A stretch of 64,000 bases of DNA from Aquimarina sp. Aq107 (GCF_943733665.1 NZ_OX030782.1:186001-250000), one strand, 5' to 3'. Shown: positions 50,466 to 60,419, numbered from the stretch's first letter. Numbers and translations are program-made. Notes: generated by a model from the sequence alone, not told the origin.

Positions 50466-53400
50466 ATGATTAAAAAATTAAAACGACCCATGTTGTTGGG
50501 TTTGACATTTGCAGTGGTATCTGCTGGATTTTATGTTTTTTATAAAAACTCAAAATCTAAAAAAGAAATTAGTGCTATCTCAAGTCAAAGAGAAGTACAT
50601 GAAAATCACCTTAAGGAAAGTCCTTTTAAAAATACCTTAAAGCTTTCTAAGTCTGAAAGAAAAGCCAAAGGTCTTCCTCCTAACAAATATTTTGAACAAA
50701 TGTGGGAGTTATCTATGAATCCTAAAACTGGTAGGACGGAACCGGAAAAGATTTATGAGACTCAAGAGAAATTGAGAAGAGGGTTGTCTAAAAGAGCTCC
50801 TGGAGATGATGCTAGTAATCCTTGGATAGAACGAGGACCGAATGATATTGGTGGACGTACAAGAGCAATAATGTTCGATCCTAATGATGCTTCTAATAGA
50901 CGAGTATACGCTGGTGGCGTAAGTGGAGGTTTATGGGTTAATAACGATATAACCTCTGCTGCTTCACAATGGAGTCGTGTACAGAATGTTCCGGGAAATT
51001 TATCGGTAACCTCTATTACAGTAGATCCTAGAGATTCTAATATTTGGTATTTAGGTACTGGAGAACAGTATACCGCTGGAGATGTAGTTGGTAGTGGTAT
51101 TTATCGTTCTACTGATGGAGGAACAAGTTGGCAATCACTTGCAATTCCTGCTGCAGGAGCTGGTAGTTTTGATTTCAACGCGGCTAACTTATTTATTTCT
51201 GGCATTTTTTACGTAAATGATATTTTGGCTTGGAATAATACTGCCCAAAATCGTACTGAGTTATTTGTTGGAGTTGGGGCTCACGTTTATGGAGATGCTG
51301 CAAATCCAACAAATTGGTTAGGTCTGCAAACGGCTGGATTATATCGATCGATAGATGGTGGTGCTACTTGGAGCAGAATAGAATCTACTAATATGAGTTT
51401 TGTTTTTAGTGGAGCTGATTATTTCTTTATTCCAAATGATTTTGAAATTGGTGCAGATAATACATTATGGATGGGAACTATTACAACTCCAGGAATTGGC
51501 GGAGGTGGTGGAGGTAGAGTATTTAGTTCTACAAATGGTGCTACCTGGACTGAGGCTGCAGGATCGCCTTTGGCAGATTCTAACAGAGTAGAAATTGAAG
51601 TTTCTTCTACAGATGCGAATAAACTATATGCATTAACACAAGGAAGCGGAAATACTCCGGTGCATATTTATAGAACAACCAATAAATTTGGATCTGTAAC
51701 GGAAACCGCCCTGCCAAATGATGCAGATAATGGTATTTCTGCAAATGATTTTACTAGAGGACAAGCATTCTATGATTTAATGATAGAGGCGGATCCTACA
51801 AATGATGATATTGTTTATGTAGGAGGAATTGATCTATTTAGATCTGCTAATAGCGGAAATAGTTGGGGTCAAATTTCTAAATGGTCTAACAATCCAGGTT
51901 TGGCTGGGTTACCAGTTTCTTTAGTTCATGCGGATCAACATGCGATGACTTTTAGACCAGGAAGCCCCAATCAGGCTATTTTTGGTACTGACGGAGGTGT
52001 ATATTATGCAAATAGTCTATCAACTGCTCAGAATTCAAATGTTTTTGGCGCACGAAATAGCAATTTTAATGTAACACAATATGTAAAAGCAGGGATTGGT
52101 CCTGATGGAGCTGGAGATACTTCAGGGATTTTTACAGCTGGAGCACAAGATAACGGTTCTCAGGCATTTAGAAATACAGTTCCAGGAATTAATGGATCTG
52201 AAGAATTATCAGATGGAGATGGTTTTTACACTTTTGTGGATAAAGATGGTCAATATATGACTGCAACCTTTGTTAGAAATGTTATTTATAGATTTAATCT
52301 TCCTTGGGATGGAAGAGGAAGAAGACAAGGTGGAGCTACTACTTTAGTGAGCGATCAATCTACGGGAGATTTTGTAAATCAAATGGGATATGATAGTGAC
52401 GCTAATTTTATGCTAACAAATGCGTCTTCTGGAACCAATTTTGCTATTAAAACAATTAATGTAGCGGCAAACTCTAATACTAATATTACGAACGCTTTAT
52501 TAACTAGTAAACCTACGGCATTAACTCCTTCTCCTTTTGAAAATAATGTTTGGTACGTTGGTACTGCTACAGGACAAATGTTTCGATTAACAAATGTTGG
52601 TGTTGGATCAGCAAACTGGTCAGAAATTGCTACACCGTTTGTAGGTTCAGTATCTTCGGTTAGATTAGGAGAAACGGCAAATGATATCATGGTTACCATG
52701 CATAATTATGGAGTAACTAGCGTTTGGTATTCTTCTGATGCGGGAGCTAATTGGGTAAGCAAAGAAGGTGATTTACCAGATATTCCTGTTAGAGATATGC
52801 TGCAGAATCCTTTAGATAGAAACGAAGTAATTGTGGGAACACAATTAGGAGTTTGGGTTACTACTAATTTTAATGCAACCAATCCAACTTGGAGTCAGTC
52901 ACAGAATGGAATGAGTGATGCTAGTGTTACTTCTTTTGACTATTGGGCGATAAATGGTGATGATAATAATAATAGAATAATAGCTTCTACTTACGGAAGA
53001 GGAGTGTTCACTGGTTCGTTTACAGCAAATGGAAATACTACTGATACTACTTCACCAAGTGCTCCAGAAAACTTAACGGCATCTAATATTACCCAAACAA
53101 CCGTAGATTTAAGTTGGACTGCATCAACGGATAATGTAGGTGTTACAGGATATGATGTATATCAAGACGGAGCAGTAATTAACACTGTAACAGGAACAAG
53201 CTATACTGCAAATGGATTAACAGCTAATACTTCTTATACTTTTGTAATAAGAGCAAAAGATGCAGCTGGAAACGAATCTGCAGATAGTAATACTGCAAAT
53301 GTAACCACTTCTGGATCTACAGGAGGAGGCAATGGTTGTACAGCTGGAATAACTTCATTTCCATATAATCAAGGATTTGAAAGTGGTTTTGGAGATTGGT

Positions 53401-54647
53401 CGCAAGGATCAGGAGATGATTTTGATTGGACTCGTCAATCAGGAGGAACTCCATCAAATAATACTGGACCATCTTCTGCGAATGAAGGTACTTTTTATGT
53501 ATATGTAGAAACATCTAATCCAAATAATCCTAGTAGAACTACTATTCTAAACTCCCCTTGTTTTGATTTAAGTGGAGAAACATCTGCGGATTATAGTTTT
53601 AGGTATCATATGAGCGGTAATGCTGTTGGAGAGTTGAAATTAGAAGCAAGTAGTGATAATGGAACTACCTGGGCTGAAGTTTGGAGTAGATCCGGAACTC
53701 AAGGAAATTCTTGGAATACTGCTAATGTTAATTTAGATAGTTACTCAGGAGGTTCGATGCAATTACGTTATGTAGGAACTTCAGGAAATTCTTGGCAAGG
53801 TGATATGGCAGTAGATCGTATTTCTTTAACTACCGATGGAACTACTGGAGGTAGCGGATGCTCTGGAGGAATCACAACATTCCCATATAATCAAGGATTT
53901 GAAGGAGGTTTTGGTAATTGGTCGCAAGGATCAGGAGATGATTTTGATTGGATCCGTAGATCAGGAGGAACTCCATCAAACAATACAGGACCGTCGTCAG
54001 CAGATGAAGGTACTTTTTATGTATATGTAGAAACATCTAATCCAAATAACCCAAATAGAACTACTATTTTAAACTCACCTTGTTTTGACTTAAGTAGTTC
54101 AGCATCTGCTACTTTTGGTTTCAGGTATCATATGACTGGTAATGCTGTTGGAGAATTGAAATTAGAAGCAAGTAATGATGATGGAACAACTTGGACAGAA
54201 GTATGGAGTAGATCTGGAAATCAAGGAAATTCTTGGAATACAGCTTCAGTAAACTTAAATAGTTTTGCGGGAGGTAGTATGCAGTTGCGTTATGTAGGAA
54301 CTTCAGGGAATTCTTGGCAAGGGGATATGGCCGTAGATGATGTATCGTTAAGTACCTCTGGAACTGCTGCTGTAAATGATGAATTCGCTGACCTTTTAGT
54401 TAATGAGGATGAAGTATCGGAAATAGAGTTCTATCCAAATCCGGTAAACGGAAATACCTTATATATAAAGACTTCTAGTAATGAAGAATATACATATAGT
54501 ATTATCAATATTTCTGGACAAATAGTACGTAAAGGAGTTACTAATACTAAAAGTATTGATGTACAGAATTTGACTGAAGGTGTTTATATCATTAGAACGA
54601 ACACTAAGAAAGGTGGCCAAATTATGTCACAGTTTATTAAACGATAA
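50466..54647 (+). CDS. Large T9SS-secreted protein: BNR/VPS10-like propeller, FN3, two MAM-like repeats
   Basis: 1393 residues. Signal/anchor (about 7-27), a propeller region of BNR/Asp-box repeats (about 110-850; motifs STDGGTSW, SIDGGATW, SANSGNSW, SSDAGANW), a fibronectin type III domain (about 862-948), two nearly identical jelly-roll/MAM-like repeats (about 955-1120 and 1130-1300) and a type A T9SS sorting domain (last 75, EFYPNPVNGNTLYI). It is probably a surface adhesin or carbohydrate/protein-degrading factor. There is no catalytic motif I can name. Confidence 0.9.
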   Translation: MIKKLKRPMLLGLTFAVVSAGFYVFYKNSKSKKEISAISSQREVHENHLKESPFKNTLKLSKSERKAKGLPPNKYFEQMWELSMNPKTGRTEPEKIYETQEKLRRGLSKRAPGDDASNPWIERGPNDIGGRTRAIMFDPNDASNRRVYAGGVSGGLWVNNDITSAASQWSRVQNVPGNLSVTSITVDPRDSNIWYLGTGEQYTAGDVVGSGIYRSTDGGTSWQSLAIPAAGAGSFDFNAANLFISGIFYVNDILAWNNTAQNRTELFVGVGAHVYGDAANPTNWLGLQTAGLYRSIDGGATWSRIESTNMSFVFSGADYFFIPNDFEIGADNTLWMGTITTPGIGGGGGGRVFSSTNGATWTEAAGSPLADSNRVEIEVSSTDANKLYALTQGSGNTPVHIYRTTNKFGSVTETALPNDADNGISANDFTRGQAFYDLMIEADPTNDDIVYVGGIDLFRSANSGNSWGQISKWSNNPGLAGLPVSLVHADQHAMTFRPGSPNQAIFGTDGGVYYANSLSTAQNSNVFGARNSNFNVTQYVKAGIGPDGAGDTSGIFTAGAQDNGSQAFRNTVPGINGSEELSDGDGFYTFVDKDGQYMTATFVRNVIYRFNLPWDGRGRRQGGATTLVSDQSTGDFVNQMGYDSDANFMLTNASSGTNFAIKTINVAANSNTNITNALLTSKPTALTPSPFENNVWYVGTATGQMFRLTNVGVGSANWSEIATPFVGSVSSVRLGETANDIMVTMHNYGVTSVWYSSDAGANWVSKEGDLPDIPVRDMLQNPLDRNEVIVGTQLGVWVTTNFNATNPTWSQSQNGMSDASVTSFDYWAINGDDNNNRIIASTYGRGVFTGSFTANGNTTDTTSPSAPENLTASNITQTTVDLSWTASTDNVGVTGYDVYQDGAVINTVTGTSYTANGLTANTSYTFVIRAKDAAGNESADSNTANVTTSGSTGGGNGCTAGITSFPYNQGFESGFGDWSQGSGDDFDWTRQSGGTPSNNTGPSSANEGTFYVYVETSNPNNPSRTTILNSPCFDLSGETSADYSFRYHMSGNAVGELKLEASSDNGTTWAEVWSRSGTQGNSWNTANVNLDSYSGGSMQLRYVGTSGNSWQGDMAVDRISLTTDGTTGGSGCSGGITTFPYNQGFEGGFGNWSQGSGDDFDWIRRSGGTPSNNTGPSSADEGTFYVYVETSNPNNPNRTTILNSPCFDLSSSASATFGFRYHMTGNAVGELKLEASNDDGTTWTEVWSRSGNQGNSWNTASVNLNSFAGGSMQLRYVGTSGNSWQGDMAVDDVSLSTSGTAAVNDEFADLLVNEDEVSEIEFYPNPVNGNTLYIKTSSNEEYTYSIINISGQIVRKGVTNTKSIDVQNLTEGVYIIRTNTKKGGQIMSQFIKR

Positions 54648-54670
54648 ATTTCACGTGTTAAATATGAATC

Positions 54671-54700
54671 AGAAAACCAGGCTTATAAGCCTGGTTTTCT
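54671..54700 (+). terminator. Terminator after the large T9SS gene
   Basis: AGAAAACCAGGC/GCCTGGTTTTCT with a 6-nt loop, 24 nt past the stop. The same arms recur at 55602-55630. Confidence 0.85.
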
Positions 54701-54727
54701 TGTTATAAGATGTACTAGTTATTTTTT

Positions 54728-55369
54728 TTACTGCCTAACAAAAACCTTTAAATCATCACTTTTTTTCATCGCATACGAAAGTGATTTGTTGCTAAATGAT
54801 TTTTCGGGTTTATAATTGCTTAGTGATAACACATTGGGTAGTTTCATACCCCAAGATCCAGATTTTTTGCTTTCTCCTGGAACAATCACAACTACATGGC
54901 CATATGTTTCTGAAGTGTCAATGATTAGTGCTAAACCACCTCTATTGGTATGCTCTAATGCTTGATCTATGGTTTGCTGAGTTACAGTTCCTAATTGCAA
55001 CCAACTCTTAGATCGTTCTGCAATAGGACGAATACTATCATATAACACATATCCCAATTTTTGATCCCTAAATTCTGTTACTTCAAAGACTTTGGTAATT
55101 GTTTTGGCGATACTATTTCTACAATCATTTCGTTCTGTAGCAGCTTTTTTACAAATGATAAAATTCTCCACTTCTTTAGTCAGATCAATATTAGCTGGTT
55201 TAACTACCGAAGATGTTTGATAATTATTGTTTTTCTTTTCTGCTTCTTTTTCTTGATTATCATCAGTGGATTCAATTTTATCCTCAGTATCCAAAGTTTT
55301 TTCCTTTTGTTCGTTTTTACAGGCGAATAGACAAATAACAAGAAGTAATAGCGGGATTATTTTTTTCAT
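54728..55369 (-). CDS. Lipoprotein with amidase-like C-terminal domain, unknown
   Basis: 213 residues with lipobox LFAC, a low-complexity acidic/Lys linker (about 20-52), then a domain with NDCRNSIAKTITKVFEV, GGLALIIDTSETYGHVVVIVPG and GSWGMKLPNVLSL. A Cys near a helix start followed by a GHVVVIVPG strand is reminiscent of papain-like (NlpC/CHAP-type) amidases, but this is a visual comparison only. Confidence 0.7.
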   Translation of the reverse strand: MKKIIPLLLLVICLFACKNEQKEKTLDTEDKIESTDDNQEKEAEKKNNNYQTSSVVKPANIDLTKEVENFIICKKAATERNDCRNSIAKTITKVFEVTEFRDQKLGYVLYDSIRPIAERSKSWLQLGTVTQQTIDQALEHTNRGGLALIIDTSETYGHVVVIVPGESKKSGSWGMKLPNVLSLSNYKPEKSFSNKSLSYAMKKSDDLKVFVRQ

Positions 55370-55601
55370 GTTGTTTAGTTTTAGTGATGTAATGATAGGT
55401 GATTTTTTATTAGATTCAAAGATATTTTTATGCTCAATATCCGGTTGTGTAACATTAAATAATAATTTTAAATATTAAAATGTAGGGTTTTTCTGGAGTT
55501 GGCTGTTTATAGTATAAAAAATGGCTATAAAGAAGAATATGAGTTAATTCTCGTTTTTTCATAAGCGACAAGTCAGTCGTCAGTGATTACTTTTTTAATG
55601 C

Positions 55602-55637
55602 AGAAAACCAGGATCCCGGCCTGGTTTTCTTTTTTTT
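55602..55637 (+). terminator. Terminator-like hairpin with T-run, second copy
   Basis: AGAAAACCAGG/CCTGGTTTTCT followed by eight T on the plus strand. No plus-strand gene ends nearby, so this may be a duplicated terminator or the end of an unseen transcript. On the minus strand it follows the ECF sigma stop. Confidence 0.65.
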
Positions 55638-55695
55638 AGCTATTCTTAAATTTTCTTAGCTATATCTGTTTAAAGTAAATAACTTTTGTAATTAG

Positions 55696-56271
55696 CTATG
55701 CGGTAATTCTAAGTTCACGATATAATGGATCTTTTTCGATCATCGTTAACAATTGTTTTTTGACATCAAATTTCTTTTTTCGAGTATACCCCTCAGTATA
55801 CCCAGTGATTTTTGAAATTTCCTTGGCAGATTTTCCTTCAAAATATAACAGCATTAAATTTTTGTTATCACTACTTAATTTCTGGAAATGTTTTCGGTAT
55901 AAATGCTCACGTTCTTGGTTTTCGATATCCTTGATTACGGATTCAGTTACATGTTCTGCACTCATAAATTTTGTCTCATCATGAACTACCTTATGTTTAT
56001 TGCGCAATCGAGTTCTCCAAGTGTTTTTGCAAATCCCATAAAAATAAGTTGTTAATGGAACGTTTATTTCTAAAGTTCCAGATTTTAGTTTTTGATACAA
56101 TACCACTAACGCATCCTGAAAAACATCTTCTACATCTTGCATATTACCATCATTTCTAAGGATATACCCTTGGATATATCTTACATTGTCACGATAGAAA
56201 ACTTTTAATGTCCGTTGATCTCCCTTAATGATTCCGGATATTATTGCCTGATTTGTATCCATTTTTCCCAT
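55696..56271 (-). CDS. ECF-type sigma factor, orphan
   Basis: 191 residues from the ATG at 56271 (MGKMDTNQAIISGI); a longer frame to 56391 is possible but adds an unlikely basic leader. Region 2 (about 10-75, DVEDVFQDALVVLYQKL) and a short region 4 (about 135-180, GKSAKEISKITGYTEGYTRKKKFDVK) with an unusual Lys-rich recognition helix. No anti-sigma gene is adjacent. It lies upstream of the lipoprotein gene and near the two-component pair. Confidence 0.85.
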   Translation of the reverse strand: MGKMDTNQAIISGIIKGDQRTLKVFYRDNVRYIQGYILRNDGNMQDVEDVFQDALVVLYQKLKSGTLEINVPLTTYFYGICKNTWRTRLRNKHKVVHDETKFMSAEHVTESVIKDIENQEREHLYRKHFQKLSSDNKNLMLLYFEGKSAKEISKITGYTEGYTRKKKFDVKKQLLTMIEKDPLYRELRITA

Positions 56272-56598
56272 TACTTTTTTGTTTATACCGTTTGTTTTTT
56301 GATTAGAATACTTAAATAAAATCTTACTTTTTTTTGATGGTACAAACATAGATTTACTAGCGCGGAAGTCCTTACAGATTTCCGTAATCAAAGGGAATTT
56401 TTTTAGAAAAAACAGTTTTTTTAGTAATTGTTATCTAACTAAATATAATTGCAAAAAGCAGATGAAAATGTACATCGCGATTTGATCAAAAGATCTACAC
56501 GTAATCCTACTAAGAAGGATTTTTTTAAAGAAAATATTTGTAGAAAAAGAGATTAGAAACAAATAGCTAAGAATATAGCTCGTAGTAGATTGCTTTTT

Positions 56599-57264
56599 TT
56601 ACAATAACCCCAAATCTTTTACAATTGCAACTAGATGTGTGGTGTTTTTTGCTTTAAAGTCATCAAAGAGTTTACTCACTCTTTTGTCAATAGTACTTTC
56701 GCTATTTGGCGATATTTTTTGTTTTTTTAATTTTTGCACAATTTCTTTTTTAGTAAAACCGAGTGCAAGTTCTTCTAATAACATAATATCGAAATCATCT
56801 AAATTGATGATATTATCGGTGTTAGCATCCGTTACTTCTGATGGAAGCACGATATCACCTTTATACACACCTTGTATGCAGTTTACTAAATCTTTAATTG
56901 CATGTTGGCCTTTGCATACATAGCCATTTATATCAAGTTTTTGGAATAACATATTTATCTTATCAGGTCTGCTTTCCTGAGAGTATACGATTACATTGAT
57001 AGTAGGGTCTATTTTCCGAATGTCTTGTATGAGTTCTATACCAGAAGTTCTGGTCTGCACTTTATGATCTTCTTTAAAAGAAAGATCTGTTATCAGTAAT
57101 TCAAACGGGTCTTCACCTTGATGAGCTTTTCTAAATTTGATATATGCATCATCACAGTATTTAGCTTCCTTAATATCTAGGATACCTACTTCGTCATTTA
57201 GTACTTTTACGATACCTTGATTGGCAATTTCATAATCTTCTGCTACCAATACTTTTGTAAACAT
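56599..57264 (-). CDS. Response regulator, NarL/FixJ type
   Basis: 221 residues: receiver domain (about 3-125; VLVAEDYEIA acidic pair, phospho-acceptor Asp in ELLITDLSF, Ser and Lys switch residues) and a C-terminal LuxR-like helix-turn-helix (about 150-215, ELALGFTKKEIVQKLKKQ). It starts 12 nt after the TPR kinase stop, forming a two-component operon. Confidence 0.93.
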   Translation of the reverse strand: MFTKVLVAEDYEIANQGIVKVLNDEVGILDIKEAKYCDDAYIKFRKAHQGEDPFELLITDLSFKEDHKVQTRTSGIELIQDIRKIDPTINVIVYSQESRPDKINMLFQKLDINGYVCKGQHAIKDLVNCIQGVYKGDIVLPSEVTDANTDNIINLDDFDIMLLEELALGFTKKEIVQKLKKQKISPNSESTIDKRVSKLFDDFKAKNTTHLVAIVKDLGLL

Positions 57265-57276
57265 ATTCGATCCTTT

Positions 57277-59274
57277 TTAACACGGGATTTTAATCTCAGC
57301 TTTAAAGCCTTTATTTTTTTCTGAGTCAAAGATAATAGTTCCGTTGATAGCTAGAATACGCTTTTCCGTATTACGGAGTCCATTTTTTGATTTTATAGCT
57401 GATTTTTGGATACCCACACCATTATCAGAGTACTTGATGATTAGGTTGTTTTTTTCATTTTTAAAGACAATAGCAACTAAATCTGCTTGACTATGTTTTT
57501 GCATATTGGTCATCAGTTCCTGTAATACTCTATAGATAGTAATTTTTAGGTTTTTATCCATAGTATTCCAAACGATTTTGTCGATACCTCTTTGTACCAA
57601 TCTGATATTGTTATTGGTATAATTCGTTAACATATCGGTTAACTCTTCTGTATAGGTTTCATCTACCTCGAATTCGCTGTTTTCTCTAGAGATGTCTCTG
57701 GCTTTGGTGTAGGCGGTATTCAGTTTTTTGGTAATCTGCGGATCGTGTGGATCGTTTTGATATTGCATCATTACCTGAAAAATATCATTCCCAATTTCAT
57801 CGTGTAACCGTTTAGAAATACGTGTTTCGGTTTCATAAGCTGCCTGGAACTCTACAATTTTGTTTTGTTGTGCTAAATATTTGGTTCGCTGCCGCGAGAA
57901 ATATATGATAAATCCAATGAATGTAGCAAGTAGTAAAATCCCAAGGAGATAGACGGTGTTTTGGTTTTGTACTTCCTCAATTTCCTTACTTTTCTGTTGG
58001 TTCTCTTTTTCTAAATTTTCACTTTCGAACCGTATTCTGGCGAATTTATCTCTAAAAAGATTGTCTCTTTTGGTGAGACTATCATTTAGTTTGATATACT
58101 CCATCGCGTATTTTCTTCCTTCTTCTGGTGGAGAAACTTGTGCTAATAAATCATAGGCTTGAAGAAGTCCTGTATTGCTATTTGTTGTAGTTGCAGCTTT
58201 TTCTGCTTTTATTCCAAAGGTTCGTGATAGGCTGTAATTATTATTGATAAAATAATATTCTGTTAGACTTAAACTACTTTCTGATAAACCTCTTATGTCT
58301 CCTATACTGTCTCTTATTTTATAAGCTTTATTAAGCAAAAAGAGAATACTGTCATTATGTTTATTATGTTTTAATTTGACATATCCTATATTATCCAATA
58401 AACGCGCTTTTCTTTTTAGATCTTTTTCAAAAAAGTCTACATATTTAAGGTTTTTCTTAAAGAATTTTTCCGCCTTTTCATAGTTTCCTTGAGTTTGATA
58501 GACCATCCCTAAATTATTATTTACAATAATTTTATAAAGTATGTCTTTATCTGTGTTACTTGCATATTTTAAGGCCTTTTGATTATACTCAATAGCATCA
58601 TCAAAACGCCCTAATTCTCTAGCAGTGATTCCTAAACTGGTATATGATAAGGGAAGATAGGATAGATTGCCGGATAATTGAAATTGTTTAATAGCATGTA
58701 TTGTTAAATCTTCACTATTATTATAATCTTTAACTTTCCGTGATAATTTAGCTAAATCAATCAAAACTTTTCCGTAGTCAAAAGAGTATTTTGAAGGAGT
58801 AATTTTTTTATTCTTCGCAAGAACGAAAAATATTTTATTGGCACTATAGAAATTTTGATAAGCACTATCAAGAAGATTCATTTTTCTATAATATATTCCT
58901 AGATTGCCATATAATTTTCCAGTAATAATTGAGTCTTTTATGTTTTTGGAAATTATTAAAGCTTCTTGATTTATGTCTTTATAAAGATTTAATTCATTCA
59001 AGAAGTAATACCCTACAGATATTTTCTCTAATTTTTGTATTTGGAAGGAAGATTCTTTTAGTTTTTTTACTTGATTATAGGCTGAATCTAAATATAATTT
59101 TCTCTTTGTTTTTGTAAAGCTTTTGTCATTCGCTTTTTCAATATTTGTTAATATTGATTCTTTATTCAATTTATTATCAACTTCCTTCTTTTGATTTTCT
59201 CTTGCTCCATTACAACTTATTAATGAAAATGACCAGATTATGGATATAATGATTGACTTTAGTAATCTCATCAA
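57277..59274 (-). CDS. TPR sensor histidine kinase, paired with response regulator
   Basis: 665 residues with the same layout as the orphan kinase at 46366-48354: lipoprotein-like signal ending ISC, TPR sensor (about 65-405), membrane helix (about 437-455), phospho-acceptor helix ISKRLHDEIGNDIFQ and HATPase domain (NMQKHSQADLV, NGLRNTEKRILAING). It is the first gene of a two-gene operon with the response regulator. The signal is unknown. Confidence 0.93.
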   Translation of the reverse strand: MMRLLKSIIISIIWSFSLISCNGARENQKKEVDNKLNKESILTNIEKANDKSFTKTKRKLYLDSAYNQVKKLKESSFQIQKLEKISVGYYFLNELNLYKDINQEALIISKNIKDSIITGKLYGNLGIYYRKMNLLDSAYQNFYSANKIFFVLAKNKKITPSKYSFDYGKVLIDLAKLSRKVKDYNNSEDLTIHAIKQFQLSGNLSYLPLSYTSLGITARELGRFDDAIEYNQKALKYASNTDKDILYKIIVNNNLGMVYQTQGNYEKAEKFFKKNLKYVDFFEKDLKRKARLLDNIGYVKLKHNKHNDSILFLLNKAYKIRDSIGDIRGLSESSLSLTEYYFINNNYSLSRTFGIKAEKAATTTNSNTGLLQAYDLLAQVSPPEEGRKYAMEYIKLNDSLTKRDNLFRDKFARIRFESENLEKENQQKSKEIEEVQNQNTVYLLGILLLATFIGFIIYFSRQRTKYLAQQNKIVEFQAAYETETRISKRLHDEIGNDIFQVMMQYQNDPHDPQITKKLNTAYTKARDISRENSEFEVDETYTEELTDMLTNYTNNNIRLVQRGIDKIVWNTMDKNLKITIYRVLQELMTNMQKHSQADLVAIVFKNEKNNLIIKYSDNGVGIQKSAIKSKNGLRNTEKRILAINGTIIFDSEKNKGFKAEIKIPC

Positions 59275-59363
59275 AAGGCTTGATTAAACAACTAAAATAA
59301 ATAATTATTCATAATGGAGAAAGTAAAGGAGGATTTATCTAAGTAAACCCTCCTATTCATTGA

Positions 59364-59528
59364 TTATTTATTATCTGGTTCAACTTCTTCTTCTTCATCA
59401 CCAGATAAACTTAATGTTTTAGTCTCTACTTGCTCAACTCCAACTTCTTCATTGATAGAAGGAGGGTCGCAAGAAACGAAGTTTAGACCTAATAATACGG
59501 CTAATAGTAAAAATTTTAAAGTTTTCAT
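59364..59528 (-). CDS. Small acidic lipoprotein
   Basis: 54 residues from the ATG at 59528 (MKTLKFLLLAVLLGLNFVSC); the upstream in-frame start at 59600 runs through structured non-coding DNA. The lipoprotein signal is followed by a short Glu-rich peptide (GDEEEEVEPDNK). It is 86 nt upstream of the kinase gene on the same strand. Confidence 0.7.
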   Translation of the reverse strand: MKTLKFLLLAVLLGLNFVSCDPPSINEEVGVEQVETKTLSLSGDEEEEVEPDNK

Positions 59529-59554
59529 GTTGTTAGTTGTTTGATATTCCAATT

Positions 59555-59845
59555 GTTGGGGTACGCCCATAGGTTGCAACCCCAGTTGGTATGTGCCCAC
59601 ATACCTAGTACCTATGGGAAATGATCAATAAGGTGGGAAAGTGATCCTAGTGCAGTTGCGATACCTTACTTTCCCCTTTTCGGGTAGCGGCAAACTGCAG
59701 TTTGGATGGGTTTTGTCTTCGATGGAGTTTGTCTAAATACTTAGACATCTTTTCGGCTACGATTAGACTGATTGTTTAGCTCAGACTGATGCAGATCGGT
59801 AGACAAAACGAGTTTTGTAACCTTTTTTTAATAAGCGTCATAGAA
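59555..59845 (-). ncRNA. Candidate structured RNA
   Basis: A gene-free stretch holds at least five perfect inverted repeats: GTTTTGTC/GACAAAAC (59710-59717 with 59802-59809), TGTCTAA/TTAGACA (59730-59747), GGGAAAGT/ACTTTCCC (59635-59675), CCCATAGGT/ACCTATGGG (59566-59618) and, nested in the last, GGTATGTG/CACATACC (59588-59605). The G+C content is above the surroundings. The strand is assumed from neighbours. No known RNA family was recognised; a Y-RNA-like, tRNA-array-associated or leader RNA are options. Confidence 0.55.
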
Positions 59846-60041
59846 ATGTATACCTGGATACGTTCGATATATGGATGTTGTTATCTAACAATAAGTGTCT
59901 GATATAATCTGCCTTGTGTGTCTATTAGTTTGTCGATTAGCCATTAGCTTATCGTGAGTACTATGTGAACACTTTAAGGTTTTTGATACCTTTTTTGATT
60001 TGTCGATCAAGACAAATCCCCTTATCGAGAGCTTACAACAT
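59846..60041. other. Gene-free stretch before the 76-aa ORF
   Basis: No ORF is seen. One perfect hairpin, GATTTGTC/GACAAATC (59997-60018), lies 24 nt past the 76-aa ORF stop, without a T-run. It may belong to the structured RNA to its left. Confidence 0.45.
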
Positions 60042-60272
60042 CTAAACTATATGCGAAGTAAAGCTGTCTGTTACTAGCACTTCACGAATGTGCATACTAG
60101 TGAAATTGAACTCTTTTTCCAGTACTTCTGTACCGTTTGCATTTGGCATTTTTACTGGAGTAGCATTAACAACCGAAGTGTGTAACCCTAATCCGTCGAA
60201 GCCTGCAAATGCATCGGCTAACAGATAATTTCTGATCTCCTGCTCCTTTTTAGAAAATTGATTAAACTTCAT
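60042..60272 (-). CDS. 76-aa ORF, possible truncated TROVE (Ro60) N-terminus
   Basis: Begins MKFNQFSKKEQEIRNYLLAD and continues with AFAGFDGLGLHTSVVNATPV. The order MKFN, NY, AF, L-x-L-(H/Y)-(S/T)-x-V-V recalls the first 45 residues of bacterial TROVE proteins as I remember them, but the rest of a TROVE domain is absent. It is divergent from the WYL regulator and follows the shared operator. It is either a small protein in its own right or a remnant. Low certainty on identity, moderate that it is expressed. Confidence 0.55.
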   Translation of the reverse strand: MKFNQFSKKEQEIRNYLLADAFAGFDGLGLHTSVVNATPVKMPNANGTEVLEKEFNFTSMHIREVLVTDSFTSHIV

Positions 60273-60381
60273 TGTTTTGTTTTTTTGTTGTTAATTAATT
60301 GAAACTCTTTTTTTCGAATATACCCTGCATTATTGCAGGATTTTACTTCTAAAGTTTCTTATTGTTTTGTTATTTATAGTA

Positions 60382-60419
60382 CAAATGTCTGTAAGTAGTA
60401 CGCATTCTTTTTGCGTAGT
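60382..60419 (-). promoter_or_regulatory. Shared operator/promoter, copy 3 (76-aa ORF / WYL gene)
   Basis: Minus strand: TACGCAAaaagaATGCGTA (one dyad mismatch) within 60419-60399, then GACATTTG with TTTG at 60385-60382, again 24 nt from ACTACGCAAA. It also lies 37 nt upstream of the WYL gene start on the other strand, so it could serve as that gene's autoregulatory site. Confidence 0.8.

Noticed and set aside
52379..52699. 106-codon ORF antisense to the T9SS gene
   Set aside because: It is a shadow of the strongly supported propeller coding frame with no independent signal.
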